From Hymenobacter yonginensis (GTDB taxonomy: Bacteria > Bacteroidota > Bacteroidia > Cytophagales > Hymenobacteraceae): DNA of 64,000 bases. The position numbers were made by a program, and so were the translations under genes. This document shows, piece by piece, positions 1-6,665 of the stretch. The notes under the pieces were generated by a model. That model saw only the letters and a list, made by a program, of their open reading frames with translations. It was not told where the DNA came from and searched no databases. How positions within the stretch are numbered: position 1 is the first letter of the stretch; every line of letters begins with the position of its first letter. The stretch covers positions 620,001-684,000 of the forward strand of contig NZ_CP115396.1 in assembly GCF_027625995.1 (NCBI RefSeq), written 5' to 3'.

Positions 1-48
1 GAAATTTATTTTGCTCCCGGAGCGGCAAAGTTTCCGAAAAAAATCCTC

Positions 49-56
49 TAGTTTTG
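49..56 (+). promoter_or_regulatory. Bacteroidota -7 promoter element of the arginine block
   Basis: The octamer TAGTTTTG fits the Bacteroidota -7 consensus TAnnTTTG. Transcription would begin near position 60-63, just before the palindrome at 68-88 and the leader peptide at 124. The matching -33 element (TTG) is weak or missing at the usual distance, which would suit a promoter that depends on a regulator. Confidence 0.5.
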
Positions 57-67
57 CAACGATTTAG

Positions 68-88
68 CGGTTTAAACGATTTAAACCG
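68..88. promoter_or_regulatory. Perfect palindrome at the start of the arginine transcript (operator or 5' hairpin)
   Basis: CGGTTTAAA and TTTAAACCG are perfect 9-base reverse complements separated by CGA. The site begins 12 bases after the -7 element, so it covers roughly +5 to +25 of the predicted transcript. It could be an operator for a dimeric repressor or a 5' RNA hairpin. Which protein might bind it cannot be told from the sequence. Confidence 0.55.
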
Positions 89-123
89 TGAAAACACTCC
101 CTCGCCGCCCCGCGGCACCCGTC

Positions 124-192
124 ATGATTCAACTCTCTTCTATTGCGCTTCTGCGACGACCTAGCATGGTCGTGCGAATCATGCCAGCTTAA
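124..192 (+). CDS. Putative arginine leader peptide (22 aa)
   Basis: This short frame starts with ATG and ends with TAA and lies between the predicted promoter and the first gene of the arginine block. It encodes MIQLSSIALLRRPSMVVRIM followed by Pro-Ala. It has three arginines (residues 11, 12 and 18), and all three use CGA, a codon visibly avoided by the neighbouring genes, which prefer CGC and CGG. A leader rich in rare codons for the pathway's end product is the hallmark of translation-dependent attenuation. The next gene starts 315 bases later. No conventional U-tract terminator was found between them, so the read-out may be Rho-dependent or translational. That the peptide is made is an inference. 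Confidence 0.6.
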   Translation: MIQLSSIALLRRPSMVVRIMPA

Positions 193-507
193 CCGCTGGC
201 TGCAATAGTACGTCCGGGTTCCGCCTCTACCGCGAACCGACGCCGGGTCCTCCCTCCGGAGCCCACCCCAAGAGACACTTTACGAATCAACCGACCTTAG
301 TCCGAGTGTAAGCCTTCGTGTGACGTTGCCCGGTATCCGCCGGGATGCCCCGCTCCCCGGCCTGCTGGCCCCACCTTCTTTTTGGGTTTTTGTCGCTATC
401 GGCGTTGCTGCCTGAGCATAGGCTTTGTCTGGCCCGCGCCGTTCCCCTCCTGCTTTTCGTCTTTCCGAGTCTGCTGCCCAACTCCGGCAGCCCACCGAGC
501 TTTGACC
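193..507 (+). promoter_or_regulatory. Long untranslated leader between leader peptide and acyltransferase
   Basis: These 315 bases hold no convincing gene. Open frames reaching upstream from the acyltransferase are C/T-rich and low-complexity and do not look like protein. Possible hairpins include GGTT(C)CGC/GCGAACC at about 218-240, GGG..CTCC/GGAGCCC at 245-264 and CCCGG/CCGGG at about 329-345. The part from about 345 to 500 is C-rich and G-poor on the sense strand, resembling a Rho loading region. I see no clear intrinsic terminator. Confidence 0.4.
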
Positions 508-1077
508 ATGTTCCTACGAGTCGCCGATGCTGCCGATGCGCAGTATGTGGAAACCCTCTGTCAATGGTACGCAGAATCCGCCAAAACCCGCGGCGTCGGC
601 ATTGCCAAGCGTGATCCTAACTATCTGATTAAGAAGATGGAAAAGGGTGATGCCATCATTGCCTTCATCGATGACCAGCTGGCGGGTTTCTGCTACATCG
701 AAACCTTCGAGGATGCCAAGTTTGTGGTGAACTCGGGGCTGATTGTAAACACCGAGCTGCGCAAAGAGGGCCTGGGCCGCGCCATTAAGCACCGCGTGTT
801 TGAGCTGTCGCGCACCAAGTACCCGGCGGCTAAGATCTTCGGTATCACCACTTCGGCGGCCGTGATGAAGATCAACAACGAGCTGGGCTACCGCCCCGTG
901 ACCTTCCCCGAGCTCACCCAGTCGGACGACTTCTGGAAGGGCTGCTCCAGCTGCAAAAACTACGGTATCCTGATGGAAAACCAGCGCAAAATGTGCCTCT
1001 GCACCGGTATGGTGTACGATACGCTGGACGACAGCTTCACGCAGCAATCCATCGAAATTCTGGAGCAGAAGCACTAA
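508..1077 (+). CDS. GNAT-family N-acyltransferase of the arginine cluster (probable N-acylglutamate synthase)
   Basis: A 189-residue GNAT acyltransferase with an acyl-CoA-binding motif around residues 85-97 (RKEGLGRAIKHRV). Members of this family head the arginine gene clusters of Bacteroidota and are thought to acylate glutamate, the first step of the pathway, replacing classical ArgA or ArgJ. The C-terminal part has four cysteines, C146-x2-C149 and C163-x-C165, suggesting a metal site. I start at the ATG at 508 because recognisable GNAT sequence begins there; the upstream frame is low-complexity Cys/Pro/Arg-rich. It is the first gene after the leader peptide. Whether the donor is acetyl- or succinyl-CoA cannot be told from sequence. 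Confidence 0.75.
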   Translation: MFLRVADAADAQYVETLCQWYAESAKTRGVGIAKRDPNYLIKKMEKGDAIIAFIDDQLAGFCYIETFEDAKFVVNSGLIVNTELRKEGLGRAIKHRVFELSRTKYPAAKIFGITTSAAVMKINNELGYRPVTFPELTQSDDFWKGCSSCKNYGILMENQRKMCLCTGMVYDTLDDSFTQQSIEILEQKH

Positions 1078-1089
1078 TTGGTAGTCACC

Positions 1090-1216
1090 AGAACGTCATG
1101 CTCCATCTGGCGTCCGCTTGCCGAAGCATCTCTACCGCTTCGTTGCAATGGTAATTAATTGGCCAGAGGTAGAGATGCTTCGACTACGCCTCCGGCTTCG
1201 CTCAGCATGACGTTCT
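1090..1216. repeat. Intergenic inverted repeat (GAAGCATCTCTACC family)
   Basis: The outer arms AGAACGTCATGCT (1090-1102) and AGCATGACGTTCT (1204-1216) are perfect reverse complements. So are the inner arms CGAAGCATCTCTACC (1122-1136) and GGTAGAGATGCTTCG (1168-1182). The element begins 13 bases after the acyltransferase stop codon and is followed by Ts and by a half copy of related sequence to about 1267. The same core recurs at 7974-8157 and 58708-58845. It fills the gap to argG and could act as a partial terminator. Confidence 0.75.
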
Positions 1217-1293
1217 TTTTCCCACAACCTCAGCACGCGAGATGCTTCGGCTCCGCCTCTGCATGACGGCCCACTAATACTACACAGCACTCC

Positions 1294-2484
1294 ATGAAAA
1301 AAAAGGTAGTTCTCGCCTATAGCGGCGGCTTGGATACGTCCTATTGCGTGGTGTACCTGACCCGGGAGCTGGGTCTGGAAGTCCACACGGTGATTGTCAA
1401 CTCGGGCGGGTTCTCCCAGGAGGAGCTGGCCGGCATCGAGCAGCGCGCCTACGAAATGGGCTCCACGCGCCACGAGGTGATTGACGTAACCGAGCGGTTC
1501 TACCAGCAGTGCCTGCGCTACCTGCTGGCCGGCAACGTGCTCAAAAACGACACCTACCCGCTGAGCGTGAGTGCCGAGCGCATGTTTCAGAGCCTGGCGC
1601 TGGCCGAATACGCCCGCGAGAACAAGGCCGACTACATTGCCCACGGCAGCACCGGCGCCGGCAACGACCAGGTGCGCTTCGATGTGGCTTTCTCGGTGAT
1701 TTCGCCCGACACCGAAATCATCACGCCCATCCGCGACCTGGGCCTCTCGCGCCAGCAGGAAATCGAGTATCTGCAAGCTAATGGCGTGGAGATGAGCTGG
1801 GAAAAAGCCAAATACTCCATCAACAAAGGCATCTGGGGCACTAGCGTGGGCGGCGTAGAAACCCTGACCTCCCGCCAGGGGCTGCCCGAGTCGGCCTGGC
1901 CGACGCAGCTGAGCCAGCACGAGCCCCAGGAAATCAGCATCACCTTCGAGAAAGGCGAGCCGGTGGCCCTGAACGGCGAAACCATGAAGCCGGTGGACCT
2001 GATTGTGGCCCTCAACGAGCTGGCCGGCCAGTACGCCATCGGCCGCGACACCCACGTGGGCGACACGATTCTGGGCATTAAGGGCCGGGTGGGCTTCGAG
2101 GCGCCCGCGCCGCTGATCCTCATTAAAGGCCACCACTTGCTGGAAAAGCACACTTCCAGCCGCTGGCAGCTACTGCACAAGGATTACATCGCCAACTGGT
2201 ACGGCACGCTGCTGCACGAGGCCCAATACCTCGACCCGGTGATGCGCGACATGGAGGCGTTCCTGGAATCGTCGCAGGAGCGGGTGTCGGGCACGGTGTA
2301 CGTGACGCTGAAGCCGTATCAGTTTGAGCTGCTGGGCGTGGAGTCGCCGTTCGATATGATGCAGTCGAAGGTGGCTACCTACGGCGAGGAGAACAACGCC
2401 TGGGACTCGCGCGACGCGAAAGGCTTCATCAAAATCTTCAGCAACCAGCTGCGGATTCATGGCTCGTTCAACGATGAAAATTAA
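1294..2484 (+). CDS. argG: Argininosuccinate synthase
   Basis: This 396-residue enzyme joins citrulline and aspartate, using ATP, to make argininosuccinate. The N-terminal AYSGGLDTS motif (residues 8-16) is the PP-loop typical of ArgG, and the length matches the family. It lies behind the acyltransferase and overlaps argC by 11 bases, so the two are probably translationally coupled. argH, which would complete the last step, is not in this window. The ATG at 1294 is preceded by AT-rich sequence rather than a Shine-Dalgarno site, as usual in Bacteroidota. Confidence 0.96.
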   Translation: MKKKVVLAYSGGLDTSYCVVYLTRELGLEVHTVIVNSGGFSQEELAGIEQRAYEMGSTRHEVIDVTERFYQQCLRYLLAGNVLKNDTYPLSVSAERMFQSLALAEYARENKADYIAHGSTGAGNDQVRFDVAFSVISPDTEIITPIRDLGLSRQQEIEYLQANGVEMSWEKAKYSINKGIWGTSVGGVETLTSRQGLPESAWPTQLSQHEPQEISITFEKGEPVALNGETMKPVDLIVALNELAGQYAIGRDTHVGDTILGIKGRVGFEAPAPLILIKGHHLLEKHTSSRWQLLHKDYIANWYGTLLHEAQYLDPVMRDMEAFLESSQERVSGTVYVTLKPYQFELLGVESPFDMMQSKVATYGEENNAWDSRDAKGFIKIFSNQLRIHGSFNDEN

Positions 2485-3454
2485 GGCTGGTATCGTCGGC
2501 GGGGCCGGCTACACGGCGGGGGAACTGCTGCGGATTCTGCTGCACCACCAGTTTGTGGAGCTGGGTGGCATCGTGAGTTCTTCCAACGCCGGCAACCCCA
2601 TCTACCAAGTGCACGACGACCTGGTGGGCGACACGGAGCTGCGCTTCGCGGCCGCGCTGCAGGGCGACGAAGACGTGGTGTTCCTGTGCCTGGGCCACGG
2701 CAACTCCAAGGCCTGGCTGACTCAGAACCCGCTGCCCGAAACCACCCACGTCATCGACCTGAGCAACGACTTCCGCCTGGAAGTCGATGCCGAGTTTGCG
2801 GGCCGGGAGTTTGTATACGGGCTGCCGGAGTTGAACCGCAGCCGCATCCAGCAGGCCCAGAGCATTGCCAATCCTGGCTGCTTCGCCACGGCTATCCAGC
2901 TGGCGCTGCTGCCGCTGGCCCAGGCCGGCAAGCTCCAAGACGACGTGCACGTATCGGCCATTACGGGCAGCACGGGCGCGGGGCAGAGCCTGTCGGAGAC
3001 GGTGCATTTCTCGTGGCGCACCAACAACGTGTCCATCTACAAGCCCTTCACGCACCAGCATTTGGGCGAGATAGGGGAGAGCCTGGCGCAGCTGCAGCAC
3101 GAGCTGGACGTGGACATCCACTTTATCCCGTACCGCGGCAACTTCACGCGGGGCATCTTCGCCAGCGTCTACACGCCGTCGGATTTGACCCAGGACGAGG
3201 CTCGCGCGCTGTACCAGCAGTTCTACCAGGACGCCCCGTTTACTACTGTGTCGGACAAGGAAGTGCATCTGAAGCAGGTAGTCAACACCAATAAGTGCCT
3301 GCTGCACGTGCAGAAACTCGGCAAGCAGTTGCTCATCACCTCCGTTATCGATAACCTGGTGAAAGGCGCTTCCGGCCAAGCCGTGCAGAACATGAACCTC
3401 ATCTTCGGCCTGCCCGAAACGACGGGGCTGGGTTTGAAGGCCGGGCTGTTTTAA
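2474..3454 (+). CDS. argC: N-acetyl-gamma-glutamyl-phosphate reductase
   Basis: NADPH-dependent reductase of the third arginine step, converting N-acyl-glutamyl phosphate to the semialdehyde. The Rossmann motif GIVGGAGYTAGEL lies near the N-terminus, and the catalytic cysteine is in NPGCFATA at about residue 136. I prefer the ATG at 2474 (MKIKAGIVGG), giving 326 residues, over an upstream ATG at 2459 that adds five residues, because family members begin just before the dinucleotide-binding motif. It overlaps the 3' end of argG. In a cluster whose transcarbamylase may use succinylornithine, the acyl group handled here could also be succinyl. Confidence 0.93.
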   Translation: MKIKAGIVGGAGYTAGELLRILLHHQFVELGGIVSSSNAGNPIYQVHDDLVGDTELRFAAALQGDEDVVFLCLGHGNSKAWLTQNPLPETTHVIDLSNDFRLEVDAEFAGREFVYGLPELNRSRIQQAQSIANPGCFATAIQLALLPLAQAGKLQDDVHVSAITGSTGAGQSLSETVHFSWRTNNVSIYKPFTHQHLGEIGESLAQLQHELDVDIHFIPYRGNFTRGIFASVYTPSDLTQDEARALYQQFYQDAPFTTVSDKEVHLKQVVNTNKCLLHVQKLGKQLLITSVIDNLVKGASGQAVQNMNLIFGLPETTGLGLKAGLF

Positions 3455-3478
3455 AGGACCAATCAATCCGCCGCCAAA

Positions 3479-3883
3479 ATGCTGAAGGAAATAGGCCGCT
3501 ACTATGCACTACCATTAGTGGGCTGTGCCATTCAGCAGATTAAGTACAACGGCATGATAAGACTGGTCTATGCTGATGCTGACGAACGTGTATTCCTCGA
3601 CCTCCACGGAGAATTTCAGGTAGAAGCATCGGGGCACATAACCACGTTTTCTCCGCGCCAAAAAGAAGCTCTGTTGCTCTTTTTTGACTGGTTTCATGCT
3701 GATGTCACAATTGAGGAAGCAAAAGCTGATAAACAAGGGCAACTGTTTCTGAAGCTTAGTAACCAGCAGGAATTGATAGTTCAGGACGGGCCATTTGAGA
3801 ACTGGCACTTCACCATTCTGAATCGTCAATTTCCCAGCAAAAACCTCTTTGTCCACGGTGGAGTGGGCACTACCTACTTCTAA
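3479..3883 (+). CDS. Hypothetical protein in the arginine operon
   Basis: A 134-residue soluble protein I do not firmly recognise. It starts with a hydrophobic stretch (YYALPLVGCAIQQI), is rich in short beta-type segments and ends with HGGVGTTYF. It weakly recalls DUF6188-type proteins, but that is a guess. Its base composition is visibly more AT-rich than argC and argD on either side and its codon use differs (AAA, TTT and TTG frequent), suggesting acquisition from outside. It begins 24 bases after argC and ends 31 bases before argD, so it is probably co-transcribed with arginine genes without an obvious role in the pathway. Confidence 0.65.
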   Translation: MLKEIGRYYALPLVGCAIQQIKYNGMIRLVYADADERVFLDLHGEFQVEASGHITTFSPRQKEALLLFFDWFHADVTIEEAKADKQGQLFLKLSNQQELIVQDGPFENWHFTILNRQFPSKNLFVHGGVGTTYF

Positions 3884-3914
3884 ATTCTAACCTCTCAGCT
3901 CTCACATCTATACC

Positions 3915-5078
3915 ATGGAGCTTTTCAACGTGTATCCGCTCGTCAACATCACGCCCGTGAAGGCGCTGGGGGCGAAACTCTGGGACGACAAGGGCCAGGA
4001 GTATCTGGATTTTTACGGCGGGCACGCCGTTATCAGCATAGGCCACTCGCACCCGCACTACGTGCAGCGCCTCACCGGGCAGTTGCAGAATATCGGCTTC
4101 TACTCCAACTCGGTGCAGATTCCGATTCAGCGGGAGTTGGCCGAGAAGCTGGGCCGGGTGTCGAGCTACGAGGACTACACGCTGTTTTTGTGCAACTCCG
4201 GGGCCGAGGCCAACGAGAATGCGCTGAAGCTGGCTTCCTTCCACACCGGCAAAAAGCGCGTTATTGCCTTCAAAGGCGCGTTCCACGGCCGCACCTCAGG
4301 CGCGGTAGCCGCTACGGATAACGCCAAAATCGTGGCACCTTTCAACGCCGACCACCACATCAGCTTCCTGGAGTACGACCTGGCGGCGGTGGAGCAGGTG
4401 CTGCAGGGCGGCGACGTGTGCGGGGTCATCATCGAGCCCATCCAGGGCGTGGGTGGCATCATCATGCCCTCCGATGAGTTTCTGCAGGGGCTGGCGGCAC
4501 TGTGCCATCAGTACGGTGCGCTGCTGCTGGCCGACGAGGTGCAGAGCGGCTACGGCCGCAGCGGCAAGTTCTTCGCCCACCAGCACGCCGGCATCCGGCC
4601 CGCCGTTATTTCGGTGGCCAAGGGCATGGGCAACGGCTTCCCCATTGGCGGCATCCTGATTGCGCCCGAACTGAAGGCGTCCTACGGACTGCTGGGTACC
4701 ACCTTCGGCGGCAACCACCTAGCCTGCGCCGCCGCGCTGGCCGTGCTGGAAGTTATTGAGCAGGAAAACCTGGTGCAGCACGCCGCCGAGCTGGGCGACT
4801 ACCTGCGCCTGGAGCTGGAAGCCCACGCCGGGGCCGAGGAAATCCGCGGCCGGGGCCTGATGGTGGGCATCAAGTACGACTTCCCCATCAAAGACTTGCG
4901 CGACCAGCTGCTCTCGGAGCACCACATCTTCGTGGGCAACGCCTCCGACCCCACGGTGCTGCGCCTGCTGCCCCCGCTGAATATCACCAAAGCCGAGGTA
5001 GACCGGTTTTTGCAGGCGCTGTACGCACTGACGGCAAAAGAGGCAGCAGCCATTCCACAAGCCTCGCCCCTGGATTAG
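3915..5078 (+). CDS. argD: Acetylornithine (acylornithine) aminotransferase
   Basis: Class III PLP-dependent aminotransferase of 387 residues that converts N-acylglutamate semialdehyde to N-acylornithine. Visible features are the phosphate-binding NSGAEANENALK stretch, the LADEVQSGYGRSG motif carrying the PLP-pairing Asp, and VAKGMGNGFPIGG, whose Lys (about residue 236) forms the Schiff base. Length is normal for ArgD. It is the last gene of the first arginine unit. About 300 bases of non-coding sequence separate it from the pyrB promoter. Confidence 0.93.
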   Translation: MELFNVYPLVNITPVKALGAKLWDDKGQEYLDFYGGHAVISIGHSHPHYVQRLTGQLQNIGFYSNSVQIPIQRELAEKLGRVSSYEDYTLFLCNSGAEANENALKLASFHTGKKRVIAFKGAFHGRTSGAVAATDNAKIVAPFNADHHISFLEYDLAAVEQVLQGGDVCGVIIEPIQGVGGIIMPSDEFLQGLAALCHQYGALLLADEVQSGYGRSGKFFAHQHAGIRPAVISVAKGMGNGFPIGGILIAPELKASYGLLGTTFGGNHLACAAALAVLEVIEQENLVQHAAELGDYLRLELEAHAGAEEIRGRGLMVGIKYDFPIKDLRDQLLSEHHIFVGNASDPTVLRLLPPLNITKAEVDRFLQALYALTAKEAAAIPQASPLD

Positions 5079-5342
5079 AAGGGGGTAGAGACGCACTAGG
5101 TGGAGTCTCGTCGTTGAACTTCTCCGCCTCGCTTTTTGCCAATGATAGGCTGGCCCCGTTCTGCAGGAGAGGGGGCCAGGAGGTGAGGCACCCGATAGAT
5201 TAAGTACCCTGCTAAGTAGAAAACCCCGGATTGCCGATACACCGGTGGGGGGAATACCGCAGAAAAAGTAACGCATTCAGCCAGACAGGATAACCGAACG
5301 AGTTGAGCAAAGCGGGGTGAAAAAAATAGCCCCGCCGGTATG
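5079..5342. other. Non-coding gap between argD and the pyrB promoter
   Basis: No gene is visible. The left part (5083-5115) resembles a half copy of the GTAGAGACGC...GTCTCGTCGTTG repeat found complete at 52810-52943. Two hairpins follow: TGGCCCC/GGGGCCA at 5151-5178, and GCGGGG/CCCCGC at 5312-5335 with an A-rich loop. Either may end the argD transcript, though neither has a clean U-tract. Confidence 0.5.
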
Positions 5343-5371
5343 TTGCCGAACGTAACAATACCGTAGCTTTG
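5343..5371 (+). promoter_or_regulatory. Promoter of the pyrB-carB-argF' unit
   Basis: TTG at 5343-5345 and TAGCTTTG at 5364-5371 match the Bacteroidota -33 and -7 consensus with an 18-base spacer. Transcription would begin around 5375-5378, almost exactly at the ATG of the leader reading frame at 5376. Confidence 0.65.
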
Positions 5372-5375
5372 CACC

Positions 5376-5579
5376 ATGCTTCAAGCACACAACTTGTTGA
5401 TGAAGCGCGGAACCTTGCTCAACCAGGAACCGCGAGTGGACCGGAAGGTCTTCGATACCATCGGTTTTCCTGATTTTCCTTCTGTCGCTTTCGCTGTTTT
5501 TTCTGGGTATTGCCCCGCCACCGTTTCGGATTCCGAAACGGTTTTTTTATGCCCATTGAGTTCGTCGGCTTTCCTCTAG
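5376..5579 (+). CDS. Putative pyrL-like leader peptide of pyrB (67 aa)
   Basis: This frame starts at, or within a few bases of, the predicted transcription start, reads straight through the intrinsic terminator at 5521-5548 and stops at 5577-5579, 25 bases before pyrB. The coding part before the terminator is very T-rich (about 5462-5512). This is the arrangement of the enterobacterial pyrBI leader: U-rich pause tract, overlapping leader peptide and terminator, where low UTP lets the ribosome catch up and melt the terminator. A second in-frame ATG lies at 5400. The protein is unlike any I know and probably matters only by being translated. Confidence 0.5.
   Translation: MLQAHNLLMKRGTLLNQEPRVDRKVFDTIGFPDFPSVAFAVFSGYCPATVSDSETVFLCPLSSSAFL
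5521..5548 (+). terminator. Intrinsic terminator inside the pyrB leader (attenuator)
   Basis: CCGTTTCGG and CCGAAACGG form a perfect 9-bp stem with a 3-base loop, followed by seven Ts. It lies after the pyrB promoter and 57 bases before the pyrB start codon, so unless bypassed it would stop transcription of the whole pyrimidine unit. Confidence 0.8.
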
Positions 5580-5604
5580 CAGTTCACTTTTTCTTCCTAC
5601 CCGT

Positions 5605-6588
5605 ATGGCCCGTAAAGATTTGCTCGACATCGCCTCCCTGCAGCGTGAGGAAATTGAGCTCCTGCTCGACCAGTCCACTGCCTTCAAGCAGCTGCTCACC
5701 AGCTCCGGGAAAAAGGTGCCCGTTTTGGAAGGTAAGTCGGTGCTGATGCTGTTCTACGAGCCCAGTACCCGTACGCACTCTTCCTTCGAGGTGGCCGCCA
5801 AGCGTCTCTCGGCCGAAGTCACCAACTTCAACGTGGCCCATTCCTCCATCACCAAGGGTGAATCGGTGCGCGAGACGATTGAAACGCTCCAGGCCATGCG
5901 CACCGATTACATCATCGTGCGGCACGGCCGGTCGGGCCTGCCGGGCATGATTGCGCGGCTCACCAAGGCATCGGTTATCAACGCCGGCGACGGGGCGCAC
6001 GAGCACCCCACGCAGGCGTTGCTGGATGCCTTTACGATCAAGGAGAAATTTGCTGACCCCCGGGGCAAGCGCGTGCTCATCATCGGCGACATTCTGCACT
6101 CGCGGGTGGCGCGCTCTACCAGCACGCTGCTGCAGAAGCTGGGCGTGGAGGTGGCCTACCTCGGGCCGGGTTCGTTGGTGCCCAAATACGGCCCGGCCAC
6201 CATCCGCCGCTTCACCAACTACGACGAGGCTATGGCCTGGGGACCCGATTTCGTGTACCTGCTGCGGGTGCAGATGGAGCGCCAGGACGTGCAGTTTTTC
6301 CCGAGCCTGCGCGAGTACCACCGCATCTACGGCATCACCAACACCCGCCTGGAGGACATCCGCCAGCGGGGCCTCTACATCATGCATCCCGGCCCCGTCA
6401 ACCGGGGCGTGGAGCTCTGCGACGCCGTGATGGACTATGAGCGCAGCCTCATCAACAACCAGGCAGAAAACGGCATTGCCGTGCGCATGGCCGTGCTCAA
6501 CTGGCTCACGCCCGGCGGCGACCTGCCCAAGCGCGAACCGGCGTACGCCAGCCGGTCCGGGGCTGCCCCGGCGCTGGTAATGCCCTGA
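5605..6588 (+). CDS. pyrB: Aspartate carbamoyltransferase catalytic subunit
   Basis: Makes carbamoyl-aspartate from carbamoyl phosphate and aspartate, the committed pyrimidine step. The carbamoyl-phosphate motif YEPSTRTHSSFE lies near residue 52, and HPGPVNRGVE near the C-terminus is typical. The 327 residues include a short C-terminal tail. No regulatory subunit gene (pyrI) follows, so allosteric control may be absent and control may rest on the leader attenuator. It begins the pyrB-pyrC-purE-purK-carA-carB-argF' series and shares its carbamoyl phosphate with ArgF'. Confidence 0.95.
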   Translation: MARKDLLDIASLQREEIELLLDQSTAFKQLLTSSGKKVPVLEGKSVLMLFYEPSTRTHSSFEVAAKRLSAEVTNFNVAHSSITKGESVRETIETLQAMRTDYIIVRHGRSGLPGMIARLTKASVINAGDGAHEHPTQALLDAFTIKEKFADPRGKRVLIIGDILHSRVARSTSTLLQKLGVEVAYLGPGSLVPKYGPATIRRFTNYDEAMAWGPDFVYLLRVQMERQDVQFFPSLREYHRIYGITNTRLEDIRQRGLYIMHPGPVNRGVELCDAVMDYERSLINNQAENGIAVRMAVLNWLTPGGDLPKREPAYASRSGAAPALVMP

Positions 6589-6665
6589 GCGCCGCCCGCG
6601 TTTTTTATCTTCTGCTAACCGCATTTCCTTCTCCCACCTTGCCCGCTAACAGCCCTTCTCTCCCC

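Noticed and set aside
345-507. Open frames running into the arginine acyltransferase from upstream (from 345 and 382)
   Set aside because: They are Cys/Pro/Arg-rich low-complexity translations of a C-rich leader, and family similarity begins only at the ATG at 508.
1132-2151. 339-codon frame on the minus strand opposite argG
   Set aside because: Mirror of argG caused by high GC; composition is His/Gly/Ala/Arg-rich without motifs, and it starts in a repeat.
5376-5604. PyrR-binding attenuator in the pyrB leader
   Set aside because: I could not find the PyrR anti-antiterminator loop consensus, and no pyrR gene is nearby; the overlapping leader frame fits a pyrL-type mechanism better.
5584-6624. 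346-codon minus-strand frame opposite pyrB
   Set aside because: It lies entirely antisense to a clear enzyme gene and has no recognisable domain.
6639-6665. TTG start for pyrC, nine codons upstream
   Set aside because: Dihydroorotases begin near MILLQNTRI, and the ATG at 6666 fits.
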